Below the pieces are notes generated by a model. The model was not told where the DNA came from and made no database searches. It was given only the letters and a program-made list of their open reading frames with translations. The position numbers and the translations under genes were made by a program. Source: CALKAL01 sp051846895 (lineage in GTDB: Bacteria; Bacillota; Bacilli; Bacillales; Alkalibacillaceae). Taken from it: DNA of 64,000 bases. Location of the stretch: assembly GCA_051846895.1 (NCBI GenBank), contig JBPYCQ010000006.1:1-64000 (forward strand), given 5' to 3'. How positions within the stretch are numbered: position 1 is the stretch's first letter; every line of letters starts with the position of its first letter. Shown here in pieces: positions 34,405-44,016 of the stretch.

Positions 34405-35374
34405 AGCGTTATGGATGAAAGAGTGGAAACATGCAGCCATTATGAGCTTTGCGGTACTCATATTGTTCGTCATTAGATTCCCAATTCAGGCGGCATTAAG
34501 AATTGATATGTGGGAACAGATGAATAAAAACTACCCGCAGTGGACAGAAAATGCTTATTTTGAAATTAACTACCTTTTTTCAGCGGAATTTCTAGGCTTC
34601 TCTGCAGTGTTGTTAATTATTTTGCTTGCAGGTTTTTTAGTCGGTTTAGAAAAAGGGTCAAGGCGTCACGATTTTTCTATGGCGTTGCCTTATTCTAAGA
34701 CGCAAATGTTTTTGACAAAATATACATTTGGAGCACTTGTCATCTTACTTTCATACGTCCCAATGTTTTGGCTCACATATTTTGTCATATATCAATCGAA
34801 GTTTAGTTTTCTTCTAGATCATTTGGAGCTGTTCCAAACATTTTTTTCACCACTGCTTGGCTATTTAGTCATTTATTCACTAGCGATGGTCATGGGAGCA
34901 ATTAGTGGGGATATGCGTTCGCAAATCTCGTTGTCGATTATCTTTTTAGTTTTACCTCAAGGTTTTCTATTTTTACTAGCAGCGCTCTTTGAAACTCACG
35001 GACTGTCAGCAACAGCTCTTGTCTCTAATGAATTCATATTTGAGGATTTATTTTGGTTTAGTTATTTAAATACGATGTCTGATTCTAATCTATGGGTTCC
35101 ATTTATTGCGACCGTCATATTTTTCTATCTCGGCTTGACCGCTTATAAATACGCGCAGTCAGAATATGCAGGAGAATTTCTCATGATTGGCTCTTTACGA
35201 CCAATTTTTGCGATCGGGATTCCACTATGTGCTACACTGTTCGGTGGATTATTAATCGGTGGAATTGTTGCGTATGATTCTCCACAAACATTGAAAATCG
35301 TAGTCTACTGGCTTGGAGCACTCGTAACACTATTTTTTGCCTGGAAAATTACGAAAAGGTTACTACGATTTTAA
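34394..35374 (+). CDS. ABC-2 type membrane permease of the YtrA-like operon
   Basis: Polytopic protein of 326 residues with about six to seven helices (18-38, 68-88, 110-135, 155-175, 190-210, 240-258, 275-322). It has no extracellular binding domain, as in YtrC/YtrD. ATG 34394 is chosen after GGAGGTG; it overlaps the ATPase gene by 11 bp. It pairs with the ATPase at 33526. The exported or sensed molecule is unknown. Confidence 0.82.
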   Translation: MLPKALWMKEWKHAAIMSFAVLILFVIRFPIQAALRIDMWEQMNKNYPQWTENAYFEINYLFSAEFLGFSAVLLIILLAGFLVGLEKGSRRHDFSMALPYSKTQMFLTKYTFGALVILLSYVPMFWLTYFVIYQSKFSFLLDHLELFQTFFSPLLGYLVIYSLAMVMGAISGDMRSQISLSIIFLVLPQGFLFLLAALFETHGLSATALVSNEFIFEDLFWFSYLNTMSDSNLWVPFIATVIFFYLGLTAYKYAQSEYAGEFLMIGSLRPIFAIGIPLCATLFGGLLIGGIVAYDSPQTLKIVVYWLGALVTLFFAWKITKRLLRF

Positions 35375-35398
35375 TACAAGAATCAAAGGAGGCTAATC

Positions 35399-35794
35399 AT
35401 GCAAAAATTATTCCGCATACTATTTGTTTTCACGTTAATTTTTCTAAGTGCTTGTGGAACCAAAACATGGGTGCTAGAGAAAAATCGGTTAAGTGAGACA
35501 GGTGAAGTGAAAAGTTATGTTGAGCAATTACAAACGGCCCATAGTGATGTGCGTGGATATAAAGTATTTACAATTGCTGAAGGTAAAAAGATGGTAGTCG
35601 TTTCATCAGGAACTAGTGATCATTCATTTATTTTCAAAGGAGCGGATGTTACTAGTGATCGAACAACAATTACAGTTGAGGAAAAAATAGAAGAAACTAA
35701 CGAGACAAACTCATATATTCTTATCGGTATAGATAAAATTAAAGGTGAACTAACTGTAACGAATACTGACGGAGATGAGTTCCAACCAATTTAA
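35399..35794 (+). CDS. Small lipoprotein of unknown function
   Basis: 131 residues with a signal peptide and lipobox FLSACG (Cys20). The mature part is rich in beta-strand-like segments (VRGYKVFTIAEGKKMVVVSSG, TTITVEEKIEE, GELTVTNTDG). AAAGGAGG precedes ATG, 24 bp after the permease stop, so it belongs to the YtrA-like operon. It may be an accessory to the transporter. I recognise no family. Confidence 0.78.
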   Translation: MQKLFRILFVFTLIFLSACGTKTWVLEKNRLSETGEVKSYVEQLQTAHSDVRGYKVFTIAEGKKMVVVSSGTSDHSFIFKGADVTSDRTTITVEEKIEETNETNSYILIGIDKIKGELTVTNTDGDEFQPI

Positions 35795-35823
35795 TAAAAT
35801 TGAATAGATGGGACTTGAAAAAA

Positions 35824-35875
35824 AAGAACTGCACCCCTGTTCTAAAAATAATAACAATCGGGGATGCAGTTTTTT
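35824..35875. terminator. Terminator ending the YtrA-like operon
   Basis: AACTGCACCCC and GGGGATGCAGTT (one bulge) pair around a 22-nt loop, with a T run on one side and an A-rich stretch on the other. Confidence 0.85.
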
Positions 35876-35907
35876 ACATGGATCAATTTATTCTAATGAC
35901 TTCAAAA

Positions 35908-37002
35908 TCAATCATAAGCCCCTCTATTACGAAGCTTAATGATCCGATAAGTATGACTCACAATTACTTTAATGACAGCATAAGTTGGAACGGCGATAAT
36001 CATGGCAACTATACCGCCAAATCGTCCAGCGAAAAGTAATAAGAAAATAATTGTAATCGGATGAATTCGTAATTTCCGTCCCATTACTTGTGGTGAAATT
36101 AAATTACTTTCAATTTGTTGGGCAACGACTGCGACGATGACGACGAGTAACGCTTGAAAAGGTGAATGTAACAACCCGACGATGACACCAGGTGCTGTCC
36201 CAATCCAAGGTCCGATAAATGGAATGAAGTTCGTCACTAACGCAAGGGCTGCTAAGATTAACGCAAACGGTAAATCAATAATTAAATACCCGATATAAAT
36301 TAATACTCCAACACAGACGCTGACGATGACTTGACCTTGGATATAAGAGCTTAATGCATCATCCATGTCATCTAAAATGTTATCAACATCGATGCGATAT
36401 TTTTCGGGAATAAATCCTAACACACGTTTTGGAAGTTTTTCACCATCTTTTAATAAATAAAATAAGATGAACGGAACAATAACCATGATGATCAAAATGT
36501 TAGCGATAATTGCTACATATTTTGTTATTTGAGTCGTTAATGTAGCTAAAATATCATCAAGGCGCCCTTCTAAATTTCTCAACCATTCAGTAATGGCATC
36601 TTGTTCTGGCGAAATTCGTGCAAACCAATCACTATTTTGGACATTCAATAAAAATGTGTTTACGGTGTCGATATAATCAGGCAAATTTTCTGAGAAGTTG
36701 TTAATTTGTTTTTCCATTTCAGGATAAACGACGATTACTAAAGCTGTCATAATCCCAAGCCCTGTTAAAAACACGAGAAATATCGCGAGGGGTCGGGGCA
36801 TTTTTTTAGCTAAAAAATCGACGAGTGGACGGATTAAATAATATAATAGTCCTGCAATGATGATTGGTGTAAATAATGTTTGAATTAAAACAAAAATTGG
36901 TTTAAAAATGAAGTCTATTTTAGTTGCTAAATAAATGATGATCATCACTATGATGATACCGTATCCGATTCGGAACCACTTTCCACTTGGCAATGTATAC
37001 AC
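35908..37002 (-). CDS. AI-2E family transporter
   Basis: Polytopic protein of 364 residues with about eight helices, in pairs at the N-terminus (11-30, 33-55, 62-85) and a C-terminal cluster (155-175, 210-290, 305-340). The family signature is seen around LVTNFIPFIGPWIGTAPGVIVGLL. Relatives in B. subtilis include YtvI, YueF and YrrI; some family members export AI-2, others Na+ in exchange for H+. The GTG start has a close AGAGAG site. It is monocistronic and convergent with the YtrA-like operon. Confidence 0.87.
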   Translation of the reverse strand: MYTLPSGKWFRIGYGIIIVMIIIYLATKIDFIFKPIFVLIQTLFTPIIIAGLLYYLIRPLVDFLAKKMPRPLAIFLVFLTGLGIMTALVIVVYPEMEKQINNFSENLPDYIDTVNTFLLNVQNSDWFARISPEQDAITEWLRNLEGRLDDILATLTTQITKYVAIIANILIIMVIVPFILFYLLKDGEKLPKRVLGFIPEKYRIDVDNILDDMDDALSSYIQGQVIVSVCVGVLIYIGYLIIDLPFALILAALALVTNFIPFIGPWIGTAPGVIVGLLHSPFQALLVVIVAVVAQQIESNLISPQVMGRKLRIHPITIIFLLLFAGRFGGIVAMIIAVPTYAVIKVIVSHTYRIIKLRNRGAYD

Positions 37003-37225
37003 CCACTCTCTATGTAAGGTTTAGGCAATCTGTTTTTAATTTTAATATAATCAGAAAAATAAATCGAGTATAGAAAAGCTATCTGTATACTATTATACCC
37101 TTTTTTGTAGACACTTATAAGAAGACTTTGAAAATTTACAAAAAAGATGTATAGTGGTTAGTTTTATTGGAAGTGCTATAATAATAAAGTGATTTTATTT
37201 TAAAAGAAGGAAGGGAGGCTAAACG

Positions 37226-37663
37226 TTGAAAAGAATTGCAGAAGGAGACTTCACAAAACCATTTTGGAGAACGTGGTGGTTTTGGCTTCTTGTTGCATTA
37301 ATTGTGATGCGACTTCCGTTCTTCGGTGGTGATCAATCTCATATTCCTGAGGGAGTCGGTGAGACGTTTTATTATTCTGCGAAGGAATGTTATGAAGATT
37401 TAATCGATGGCTGGATTGATCGTGAGGCGCCAGGCGATTTTACGATAGAGTGGATTAATTATCATTATGAGGAAATTGATTCGCCAAAGGAACAATTTAC
37501 TGATACGGAGAAGGAAGTAATTGATGCACTAAACACGATGTTATCGGAACTTTTGATTCTTGAAAAAGCGATTGAACAAGGTGGAACAAGAGAACAGTAC
37601 GCATTTGTTGATGCGGCAAAAATTGCTCAACAACATTTGAATATTGATCATGAACCAAAATAA
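37226..37663 (+). CDS. Hypothetical membrane-anchored protein
   Basis: 145 residues with a single hydrophobic helix near the N-terminus (FWRTWWFWLLVALIVMRLPFF, about 13-33) and an acidic, helical domain after it (about 50-140), likely extracytoplasmic or cytoplasmic depending on orientation. AGGAAGGGAGGC precedes TTG (37226). It is single-gene and has its own terminator. No family recognised. Confidence 0.75.
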   Translation: MKRIAEGDFTKPFWRTWWFWLLVALIVMRLPFFGGDQSHIPEGVGETFYYSAKECYEDLIDGWIDREAPGDFTIEWINYHYEEIDSPKEQFTDTEKEVIDALNTMLSELLILEKAIEQGGTREQYAFVDAAKIAQQHLNIDHEPK

Positions 37664-37709
37664 AGACCACAATCTTAAAGGTTATTAAACCGAAAGATGT
37701 GGTCTTTTT
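37662..37709. terminator. Terminator between the hypothetical gene and the SinI-like ORF
   Basis: AAAGACCACAATCTT and AAGATGTGGTCTTTTT form a stem with one bulge, flanked by A and T runs, so it can serve both strands. Confidence 0.85.
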
Positions 37710-37854
37710 ATAATTGTTCCGGGTCGTTTTTTTGTAAAAAAGTACGTATTTCTTGTTTGTTTATTCCGTGTTGCTTAGCTTCTTTCTTCAGCATGACCCA
37801 TTCACGATCAGCAAGCTTCCGTAATCCTTTGTTATAAACAGAAATTTGTTTCAC
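37708..37854 (-). CDS. SinI-like small protein (48 residues)
   Basis: A short ORF starting GTG at 37854 after AGGAGG (11 bp). Its protein contains LADREWVMLKKEAKQHGI followed by NKQEIRTFLQKND. This matches the dimerisation domain of SinI (in B. subtilis: LDQEWVELMVEAKEANIS then PEEIRKYLLLN), with the W, the E-A-K and the EIR-x-(F/Y)-L positions kept. SinI binds and inactivates the biofilm repressor SinR. No HTH is present, so it would be an anti-repressor alone. It lies 19 bp after the membrane protein gene at 37874 and probably shares its transcript. Confidence 0.72.
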   Translation of the reverse strand: MKQISVYNKGLRKLADREWVMLKKEAKQHGINKQEIRTFLQKNDPEQL

Positions 37855-37873
37855 GGTATTCCGTGCCTCCTAT

Positions 37874-38434
37874 TTAAAATTCTTCACTGTCACTTAACCA
37901 TGAATTTGCTTGTTTAATAATGTCACGTTTAACTCTTGCCTTTGTGCTGATATACTTTTTTTCAAAGTCTTCTGCTATATCTGTTGAGAAGTCATTTTCT
38001 TTCAAATCATCGATTAGATTATCGTGAAAAACTGAGAACTGCTGATCAGCTTGTTCTTCAAGTGTTCTAATCTTTTTTTCGTATTGTAATAACTTCATAC
38101 CAAAATTAAAAGCATTCATATTTTTACTCATATTTTCTAAAATCTCTTCTCTTAAGTTACTAAGATCGTTTAATATATTTTGCTCTAATTCATTAAATCT
38201 ATTCTCGTATTTAGTAATTAATTCATCATAACGGTTAGTGTCGTTTGTATTATTTGTCAAAGAATAAGTGATTTCGTTTGATAGTATTGGCTCTTTTTCA
38301 TTGATATATGCTAAGTCTGGTGTATTTTCAATATTAGTTTGGATTGTTTGATTGATCAGGTCGAAATATTGGTAAGCAGTTGTTGCAGCGATATAAATTA
38401 TTATTGCAATGGTAAAGAAGAAAAATTTGCGCAT
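37874..38434 (-). CDS. Hypothetical membrane-anchored helical protein
   Basis: 186 residues from ATG 38434, which is spaced properly from AAAGGCGAG (GTG 38443 is too close). One N-terminal helix (FFFFTIAIIIYIAATTAYQYF) anchors a mainly alpha-helical, charged domain with coiled-coil character (about 75-180). Topology predicts an extracytoplasmic domain. The SinI-like ORF follows. I recognise no family. Confidence 0.72.
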   Translation of the reverse strand: MRKFFFFTIAIIIYIAATTAYQYFDLINQTIQTNIENTPDLAYINEKEPILSNEITYSLTNNTNDTNRYDELITKYENRFNELEQNILNDLSNLREEILENMSKNMNAFNFGMKLLQYEKKIRTLEEQADQQFSVFHDNLIDDLKENDFSTDIAEDFEKKYISTKARVKRDIIKQANSWLSDSEEF

Positions 38435-38757
38435 GATGTTCACTCGCCTTTCTTGTCAACATATTTGACACTATTAGACGAGTTTATACTTTAATTATTT
38501 AATAATTTTTAGGTTGGAATAAAAGATATTTTTCATAAAATAATCTGATTTTTCCCATAAAACGACATATTTAATGATATTAGATTCTCTAAAGCTATTT
38601 AAGCATAATAATTTGGGGTGTTCTCAAGATAACTAATATTTATTAAGTTTTATAACGTAAGTGGGCTTTTTTAATTGAATTTTAAAAATGGTAAGATTTA
38701 TTTATCTGTTTTTTTATTTAATAATATATAAAAACTAAACAAGGGAGTTTACTTATT
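38435..38757. other. AT-rich divergent intergenic region
   Basis: About 320 bp between the divergent hypothetical gene and the permease gene. It is strongly AT-rich with several possible -10 boxes (for example near 38605 and 38725) but no clear single promoter, repeat, RNA or ORF that I can support. Confidence 0.5.
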
Positions 38758-40227
38758 TTGAGTAATGATTTGACGAGGAGAAAGTTATCTAAAACTTTGA
38801 AGCCACATTGGGTATGGGCCATTGCATTGGGCTCCTCAATTGGTTGGGGATCTTTTGTATTACCAGCTGACTGGATGAATGAAGCAGGGCCATTAGGAGT
38901 TATTCTCGGATTGACAATCGGAGCTGTGTTAATGGCTATTATCGCGATTAGTTATGGTGTTTTAATTCGGAACTATCCGGTATCTGGTGGCGAATTTGCT
39001 TATGCTTTTTTAAGTTTAAACCGTGTACATGCATACATTAGTGGGTGGTTTTTAACTTTAGGTTACATCTGTATTGTTGCTTTAAATGCAACAGCGTTTG
39101 CTCTAATGTTTAAGTTCGTTTTCCCGAATGCGATCGAACGTTGGAAAATGTATGAAGTCGCTGGGTGGGATGTTTATTTTACCGAAATAATTATCGTTAC
39201 GACAATCGTATTAATTTTCACCTTAGTTAATATAAAAGGTGGCGGGTTGTCTGGAAGAATGCAGTTTATTTTTTGTATGATTCTTGTAGTTGGTGTGTTT
39301 AGTATAGCTGGATTGATGACTGCAAATCCTGTAACATCTTTTGAAAATATGACGCCACTTTTCAAACCGGAAATATCGTCAATGGCTGCGGTTCTAACCA
39401 TTGTTGCGATTGCACCATTTGCCTATGTCGGATTTGATAATGTCCCACAAGCGGCAGAGGAGTTTAAATTTTCATCTAAAAAGGCACTAACTTTAATTAT
39501 GCTAGCCATTTTATTTGCTGCTATTATTTACTCTTTTATGATAACAGCGACAGCCGTTGCAGCCCCTTGGCAAGAAACCTCTAGCGCAGAACTTATATGG
39601 GGTACGGGTACGGTTGTCAAAGATGTGTTAGGGACGGGTGGAATGATTATTTTAGTCATTGCGCTTACGATGGGGATTTTTACAGGACTAAATGGCTTTT
39701 TAATTTCATCAAGTCGTGTGTTATTCGCAATGGCACGTGGAATAGTTTTACCAAGTATGTTTGCAAAGCTTCATTCAAAAAATAACACACCTTATGTCGC
39801 AATTATTTTTGCAGCTATGGTGGCGGTTATTGCCCCGTGGTTTGGGCGTAATGTATTAGGTTGGATTGTTGATATGTCATCTGTTGGAGTTTCAATTGCA
39901 TACTTTTACACAACATTTACAGCTTACAAAATGCTCAAATGGAGTAAAAAGGATCCGAAATATGATGAGAAAATTAATATCGTCTCACCTTGGCGTAAGG
40001 TCGTGGCTCTGCTTGGAATGATTTCAAGTATCTCGTTTCTAGGCTTACTTTTATATCCTAATTCTCCTGCAGCATTAGGGAAAGAATCGCTCATTGCCCT
40101 ATTAGTTTGGATTATAATTGGAATTGCTTTTTATCTGATTAAGAGAAAAGAACTACTCAGCCACGATCGTGATGATTTAGCTTATTTAATTTTAGGTGAA
40201 AAGAAATTTAATCTAAAAAAAGAATAG
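38758..40227 (+). CDS. APC superfamily amino acid permease
   Basis: Twelve-helix amino-acid/polyamine/organocation transporter of 489 residues. Helix 1 contains WVWAIALGSSIGWGSFVLP, the broken substrate-binding helix with GSSIGWG, and helix 6 includes APFAYVGFDNVPQAAEEF, as in YhdG- and EutP/PuuP-like permeases. TTG 38758 follows AAGGGAG at good distance. It is monocistronic, with a tandem array and a terminator after it. The substrate cannot be told. Confidence 0.88.
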   Translation: MSNDLTRRKLSKTLKPHWVWAIALGSSIGWGSFVLPADWMNEAGPLGVILGLTIGAVLMAIIAISYGVLIRNYPVSGGEFAYAFLSLNRVHAYISGWFLTLGYICIVALNATAFALMFKFVFPNAIERWKMYEVAGWDVYFTEIIIVTTIVLIFTLVNIKGGGLSGRMQFIFCMILVVGVFSIAGLMTANPVTSFENMTPLFKPEISSMAAVLTIVAIAPFAYVGFDNVPQAAEEFKFSSKKALTLIMLAILFAAIIYSFMITATAVAAPWQETSSAELIWGTGTVVKDVLGTGGMIILVIALTMGIFTGLNGFLISSSRVLFAMARGIVLPSMFAKLHSKNNTPYVAIIFAAMVAVIAPWFGRNVLGWIVDMSSVGVSIAYFYTTFTAYKMLKWSKKDPKYDEKINIVSPWRKVVALLGMISSISFLGLLLYPNSPAALGKESLIALLVWIIIGIAFYLIKRKELLSHDRDDLAYLILGEKKFNLKKE

Positions 40228-40265
40228 TGAGCAGTTCGTTCTAATGATTAAGGAGAACTTAAAAC

Positions 40266-40407
40266 CACAATGGCTGATAAATTTAAATTTGGCTGATAAA
40301 TCTCTAAATCGGCTGATAAACTGAGGGAATTGGCTGATAAGTCTTAAAAATTGGCTGATAATGGGTGAAAACTGGCCGATAATGGGTCAAAATTGGCTGA
40401 TAAATAT
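40266..40407. repeat. Tandem array A2: seven 20-21 bp units with core TTGGCTGATAAAT
   Basis: Seven imperfect units with GGCTGATAA in place of the GGCTGGTAA of array A1. The third unit again reads ATCGG, and the sixth reads ACTGGCCG. The array starts about 40 bp after the permease stop codon and ends before the terminator, so it is probably transcribed as a 3' UTR. Confidence 0.85.
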
Positions 40408-40430
40408 TTTGGAATAGATTATGCATAAAA

Positions 40431-40466
40431 AATGGAGCTTTCGCCGTCATTTGGCGAAAGCTCCAC
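40431..40466. terminator. Bidirectional terminator between the permease and the protease
   Basis: TGGAGCTTTCGCC and GGCGAAAGCTCCA form a 13-bp stem with a 7-nt loop, preceded by A runs, serving the convergent protease gene and the permease unit. Confidence 0.85.
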
Positions 40467-40478
40467 TCACTTCCAAAA

Positions 40479-41933
40479 CTATTGTAAAGCTTTATATGCG
40501 TTTAAGTGCCCGTTACCGAAGTATTGGCGGTCTTTCCCTTTAACGGCGTCAACACCTTTTTTAAATAATAAGTGTTTAACTTGTGAAGGCTTAAGTTTTC
40601 CGCCATGTTGATCAATAATTAAACCTACAACAGCTGAAACTTTAGGTGTTGCCATAGAAGTACCAACACTAAAGTAGTAACCTGTAGGACTAGCATTATC
40701 AGCACTTAATGTAAATTCATTATAGTGCATATTGTTTGCTAAATATTCGTCTAGTCGGCCTTCAGCTGCATATTGGTCATAAAGACGTGTATCCCCACCA
40801 ACAGCAGCAATATCAATGGCACCAGAACCGTAGTTAGAATAAACAGCTAAAACGTCATTAGGGCCTGTTGCTGATACATTAATAACACCTGGAAGTTCGG
40901 CTGGCAATGTTTTTGCAGTACCACGGAACTGCACTTCATCTGAACCGTATTCAGCATTAATAAATTCCATTAAAGCTTTATTATCTCTTACATCAAGTGC
41001 GTCGTTACCAGAAGATGTTACAACAATAGCACCTTTATCTTCTACATATTTAACTGCACGTTTGTAGGCGATATAATCAGCTACATCGTTACCTGCATTC
41101 TCCCATTTTCCTGTATCAGGATTTTTAACGAAAATCTGACCAAAAATATTAATACCACCTAGGCTCATTGATAATACGTCTGAACCATCATCCGCTGCCG
41201 CAATCATCGCTTTATAAATCCAAGCTGATTCAGCTGAACTCGTTCCAAACACACGGTAAGCACGAATGCCTAGATCAGGCGCAACACCATACATACCATT
41301 TCCAGCTCCAGCAATAGAGCCAGAAACATGACTTCCGTGTCCATGTAAGTCAATAAAGTTGTTTGGATCACCAGTTTCATACGGTTCTTCTCCACGGAAC
41401 CCACCAGCTGGGACAAAGTTTTTTGAGCCAGCTACTAAGTTAGGAGCTAAATCAATATGGAATGGATTGATTCCAGTGTCAATGACAGCTACGACAGTAT
41501 CATGTGAGCCTGTATGAAGATCGAAGCTTGCTCCATTTTCAGTAATCCGTTTAATATCCCATTGAATATCCCAAAATGCGGGCATGGCTCTAGATGTATC
41601 TTCTTCTAATAGATTTAAATCACCAGCAAATTCAACACGCTTAAATTCTGGAGAACTCCATGACACAGAACGACTGGCTGATGTAACAGTTTTAAATCCT
41701 TTAATTTGATTTAAATCTGACTTTGTACCTTTTACTTGATAGTAGCCAATCTCAGGAACCTCGTAAACAACTTCAGCGTTAGTTGAGGCTAGATCTTGCA
41801 TAAACTGTTCAACTTTTGCATTGTTATTGAGTACGACAGAAAAATACTCTTCGTTTTCTGTTTCACCAAAGGAAGTCATTGAAATAAAAGAAATAAATAA
41901 AAGAGTAAGTAGTGCAACAAAAGTTTTTTTCAT
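40479..41933 (-). CDS. Secreted subtilisin-like serine protease (S8)
   Basis: Signal peptide (KKTFVALLTLLFISFISMTSFG), a propeptide-like part to about 120, then the S8 domain. Catalytic Asp lies in VAVIDTGINP, His in HGHGSHVSGSIAG and Ser in GTSMATPKVSA. The mature domain ends in a short tail without added cell-wall modules. ATG 41933 follows GGGAGGA at 6 bp; the first ATG (41939) abuts it. Length is 484. It is an extracellular protease of the kind usually raised by DegU, whose gene lies 13 kb away. Confidence 0.92.
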   Translation of the reverse strand: MKKTFVALLTLLFISFISMTSFGETENEEYFSVVLNNNAKVEQFMQDLASTNAEVVYEVPEIGYYQVKGTKSDLNQIKGFKTVTSASRSVSWSSPEFKRVEFAGDLNLLEEDTSRAMPAFWDIQWDIKRITENGASFDLHTGSHDTVVAVIDTGINPFHIDLAPNLVAGSKNFVPAGGFRGEEPYETGDPNNFIDLHGHGSHVSGSIAGAGNGMYGVAPDLGIRAYRVFGTSSAESAWIYKAMIAAADDGSDVLSMSLGGINIFGQIFVKNPDTGKWENAGNDVADYIAYKRAVKYVEDKGAIVVTSSGNDALDVRDNKALMEFINAEYGSDEVQFRGTAKTLPAELPGVINVSATGPNDVLAVYSNYGSGAIDIAAVGGDTRLYDQYAAEGRLDEYLANNMHYNEFTLSADNASPTGYYFSVGTSMATPKVSAVVGLIIDQHGGKLKPSQVKHLLFKKGVDAVKGKDRQYFGNGHLNAYKALQ

Positions 41934-42302
41934 AAACATTCCTCCCTAAATTTTTAAAATTTTCTTACACTTGATTAATTCTGTTAATAGAAATAAGAAT
42001 CCTTGAACATATTTTCCTATTTGCGTAGGGACGAATGACCTATTTTATAGTAATTAGAATTATTATTAATTAATATAATTTATAATAACTTGAAAAAATA
42101 AATTATTAAAGCTTGATTTTGTAACCGTTTTATTTTTTTATTTATCAATCTATAATCTATTGTCATTGTTTTATAACTATAATAAAATGGAATTAGCCTC
42201 GATCATAAGGTTTTTTATGTAGACGCTATCTTTTTATTTGCCGCCCATACGGAAGTAGGGTGGTCTTTTTTTTTATAAAAAATGCTTGTTAAAATAAAAA
42301 GA
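41934..42302. other. AT-rich region upstream of the protease gene
   Basis: About 370 bp of very AT-rich DNA. Possible promoter elements for the protease lie on the minus strand between 42000 and 42130. ACCGCCCATACGGAAGTAGGGTGG near 42240-42262 is a weak inverted element. I see no gene. Confidence 0.45.
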
Positions 42303-42533
42303 GGCTGGGTCAAAAGGTTTTTACAAGACTTAAAACCGAACAATTTGAATAGTGCACTTAACCCGCTCCGGAAATATACTTCGCTTTCCGCGGGTGGCTG
42401 GTGAGCCTCCTCGTGCTATCGCACTGTGGGGTCTCACCTATGCCATTCCTCCCGCAGGAGTCTACGTATATTTCCTACGCTAGTTTAGAAATTGTTCGGT
42501 TTCAGTCAAAGTCAATTTACTTATGTCCCAGCC
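42303..42533. repeat. Bacillaceae palindromic intergenic repeat, copy 1
   Basis: A nested long palindrome of about 230 bp. The outer arms are GGCTGGG and CCCAGCC, then AAACCGAACAATTT and AAATTGTTCGGTTT, then GGAAATATAC and GTATATTTCC, with a GC-rich centre containing CTTTCCGCGGG, GAGCCTCCTCG and GGGGTCTCAC. Elements with this core are common in Bacillaceae genomes as far as I know. It would fold into one long cruciform or RNA hairpin. A diverged copy lies at 59974-60180. Confidence 0.8.
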
Positions 42534-42547
42534 ACTTAAAAGTTAAT

Positions 42548-43912
42548 TTATTTCTCCACACTTATTCTTACCATGACTCCATCTGTTGCTTTAATGCCCT
42601 TCACACTTTCCCAACCAGGGTGAATGATAATCGCGTATTCGCCACCTCGTTGTAATGGTTCAAGTGGAATTATTTCATATCGCTTTTGACCTATTTGTTT
42701 AACTTTAAAATCAACGAGTTCTCCTCCGAGAGTGACTAAATGAATCTTTTCTTTAAATGTGGTTAAATCGACGCTTTGATTTAACATAATTTTGAAATGA
42801 TGCTCTACTGGTATATTAATTAAATGATCAAAAACGTCGTAAGTGAGTAGTGCAAGTATATGGTTCCAGTGCGCATCTTCTAATGGCAGCTCTGTTGTTA
42901 AATGAGGCTCAACACCGATCCCGTCGATTTCATTTCCTAAAGGTGATAAAAATGTTGCAACTGTTAAAATGACAGCACCACCGCTTGGGACGTCATAAAT
43001 AGTTTGCATGCGACCTTTTCCATAGGTTGTTTCGCCAAATAACATAGCTTTTTCGTAGTCTTTTAATGCCGCGGCTACGATTTCTGAAGCGCTGGCACTA
43101 TTGCGATTAACTAATAAGTTAACAGGCTCAGTGAATTGATCACTCTGTTTAGTCGCCAACAAATTGTAAGATTTATCTTTAAATTGAGCGACTAATGTGT
43201 ATTTGACATTCTTGAACATACCAAGCATTTTTTGTGCAACATCTAGATAGCCTCCACCGTTATTGCGTAAATCAATAATCCAGGCATTAGCGTCCTTATA
43301 TTTATTTTTCTCGTTAATAATTAATTCAATTAAATTGTCTGAGAACGACTGAACTTTCAAGTAACCGATATTTTCAGCGAGTAGTTCTGATGTAACATTA
43401 GGAATTTGTACTTTTTTCCTTGTCACTACTACATTAAGCTTTTCTCCGTTTCGTAAAACAACTAGATTGACAGATGTATTTTCCGGACCTAAAATAAGTT
43501 CACTTACACCGTCATTCGTTTTGCCTTTTAAAGAAGTACCTTCAACCTCAATTATTATGTCATTATTTTTAAGACCTGAATTTTCTGCAGGTGAATTAGC
43601 AATGACTTCTTGTATGAAAGCTCCATCATCTTCCATACTAAAAACAATACCGATTCCCACAAATGATTGGTTAATATTGTTTTGAAATTGGTTTAATTCT
43701 TCATCTGATAAATATTTGCTATATTGGTCAAGAGAGTTAAAAATCTCATCGATTGGTTGATTAAAAAGTTGATCATCAACCTCTTGAAAATAGTTCTGTT
43801 CAATGATTGGTTTGATCTCTTCAATTGTGACTGCGCTTGCCGGTACTTGCAAAAGTATAGCAAATAATAATATAATATGAGAAATTATGTATGTACGGAA
43901 TAGTTTACTCAA
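42548..43912 (-). CDS. S41 family carboxyl-terminal processing protease
   Basis: 454 residues with an N-terminal signal peptide or anchor (IISHIILLFAILLQVPASA), a PDZ domain at about 85-165 (FVGIGIVFSMEDDGAFIQEV, AENSGLKNNDIIIEVEG) and the S41 catalytic core with Ser in NRNSASASEIVAAAL and Lys in ETTYGKGRMQT. The C-terminal 100 residues are an added domain. TTG 43912 follows GGGAGGA by 8 bp. It would cut exported proteins at their C-termini. Confidence 0.88.
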   Translation of the reverse strand: MSKLFRTYIISHIILLFAILLQVPASAVTIEEIKPIIEQNYFQEVDDQLFNQPIDEIFNSLDQYSKYLSDEELNQFQNNINQSFVGIGIVFSMEDDGAFIQEVIANSPAENSGLKNNDIIIEVEGTSLKGKTNDGVSELILGPENTSVNLVVLRNGEKLNVVVTRKKVQIPNVTSELLAENIGYLKVQSFSDNLIELIINEKNKYKDANAWIIDLRNNGGGYLDVAQKMLGMFKNVKYTLVAQFKDKSYNLLATKQSDQFTEPVNLLVNRNSASASEIVAAALKDYEKAMLFGETTYGKGRMQTIYDVPSGGAVILTVATFLSPLGNEIDGIGVEPHLTTELPLEDAHWNHILALLTYDVFDHLINIPVEHHFKIMLNQSVDLTTFKEKIHLVTLGGELVDFKVKQIGQKRYEIIPLEPLQRGGEYAIIIHPGWESVKGIKATDGVMVRISVEK

Positions 43913-44016
43913 TTGATTGTTCCTCCCAAGCTACATATAGTTATTAGTCGAAGCAGTATAAAACCTTTACATTTACTTTTTTGACGATTATGATAATAAA
44001 ATAGGGGGTAGCTAAG

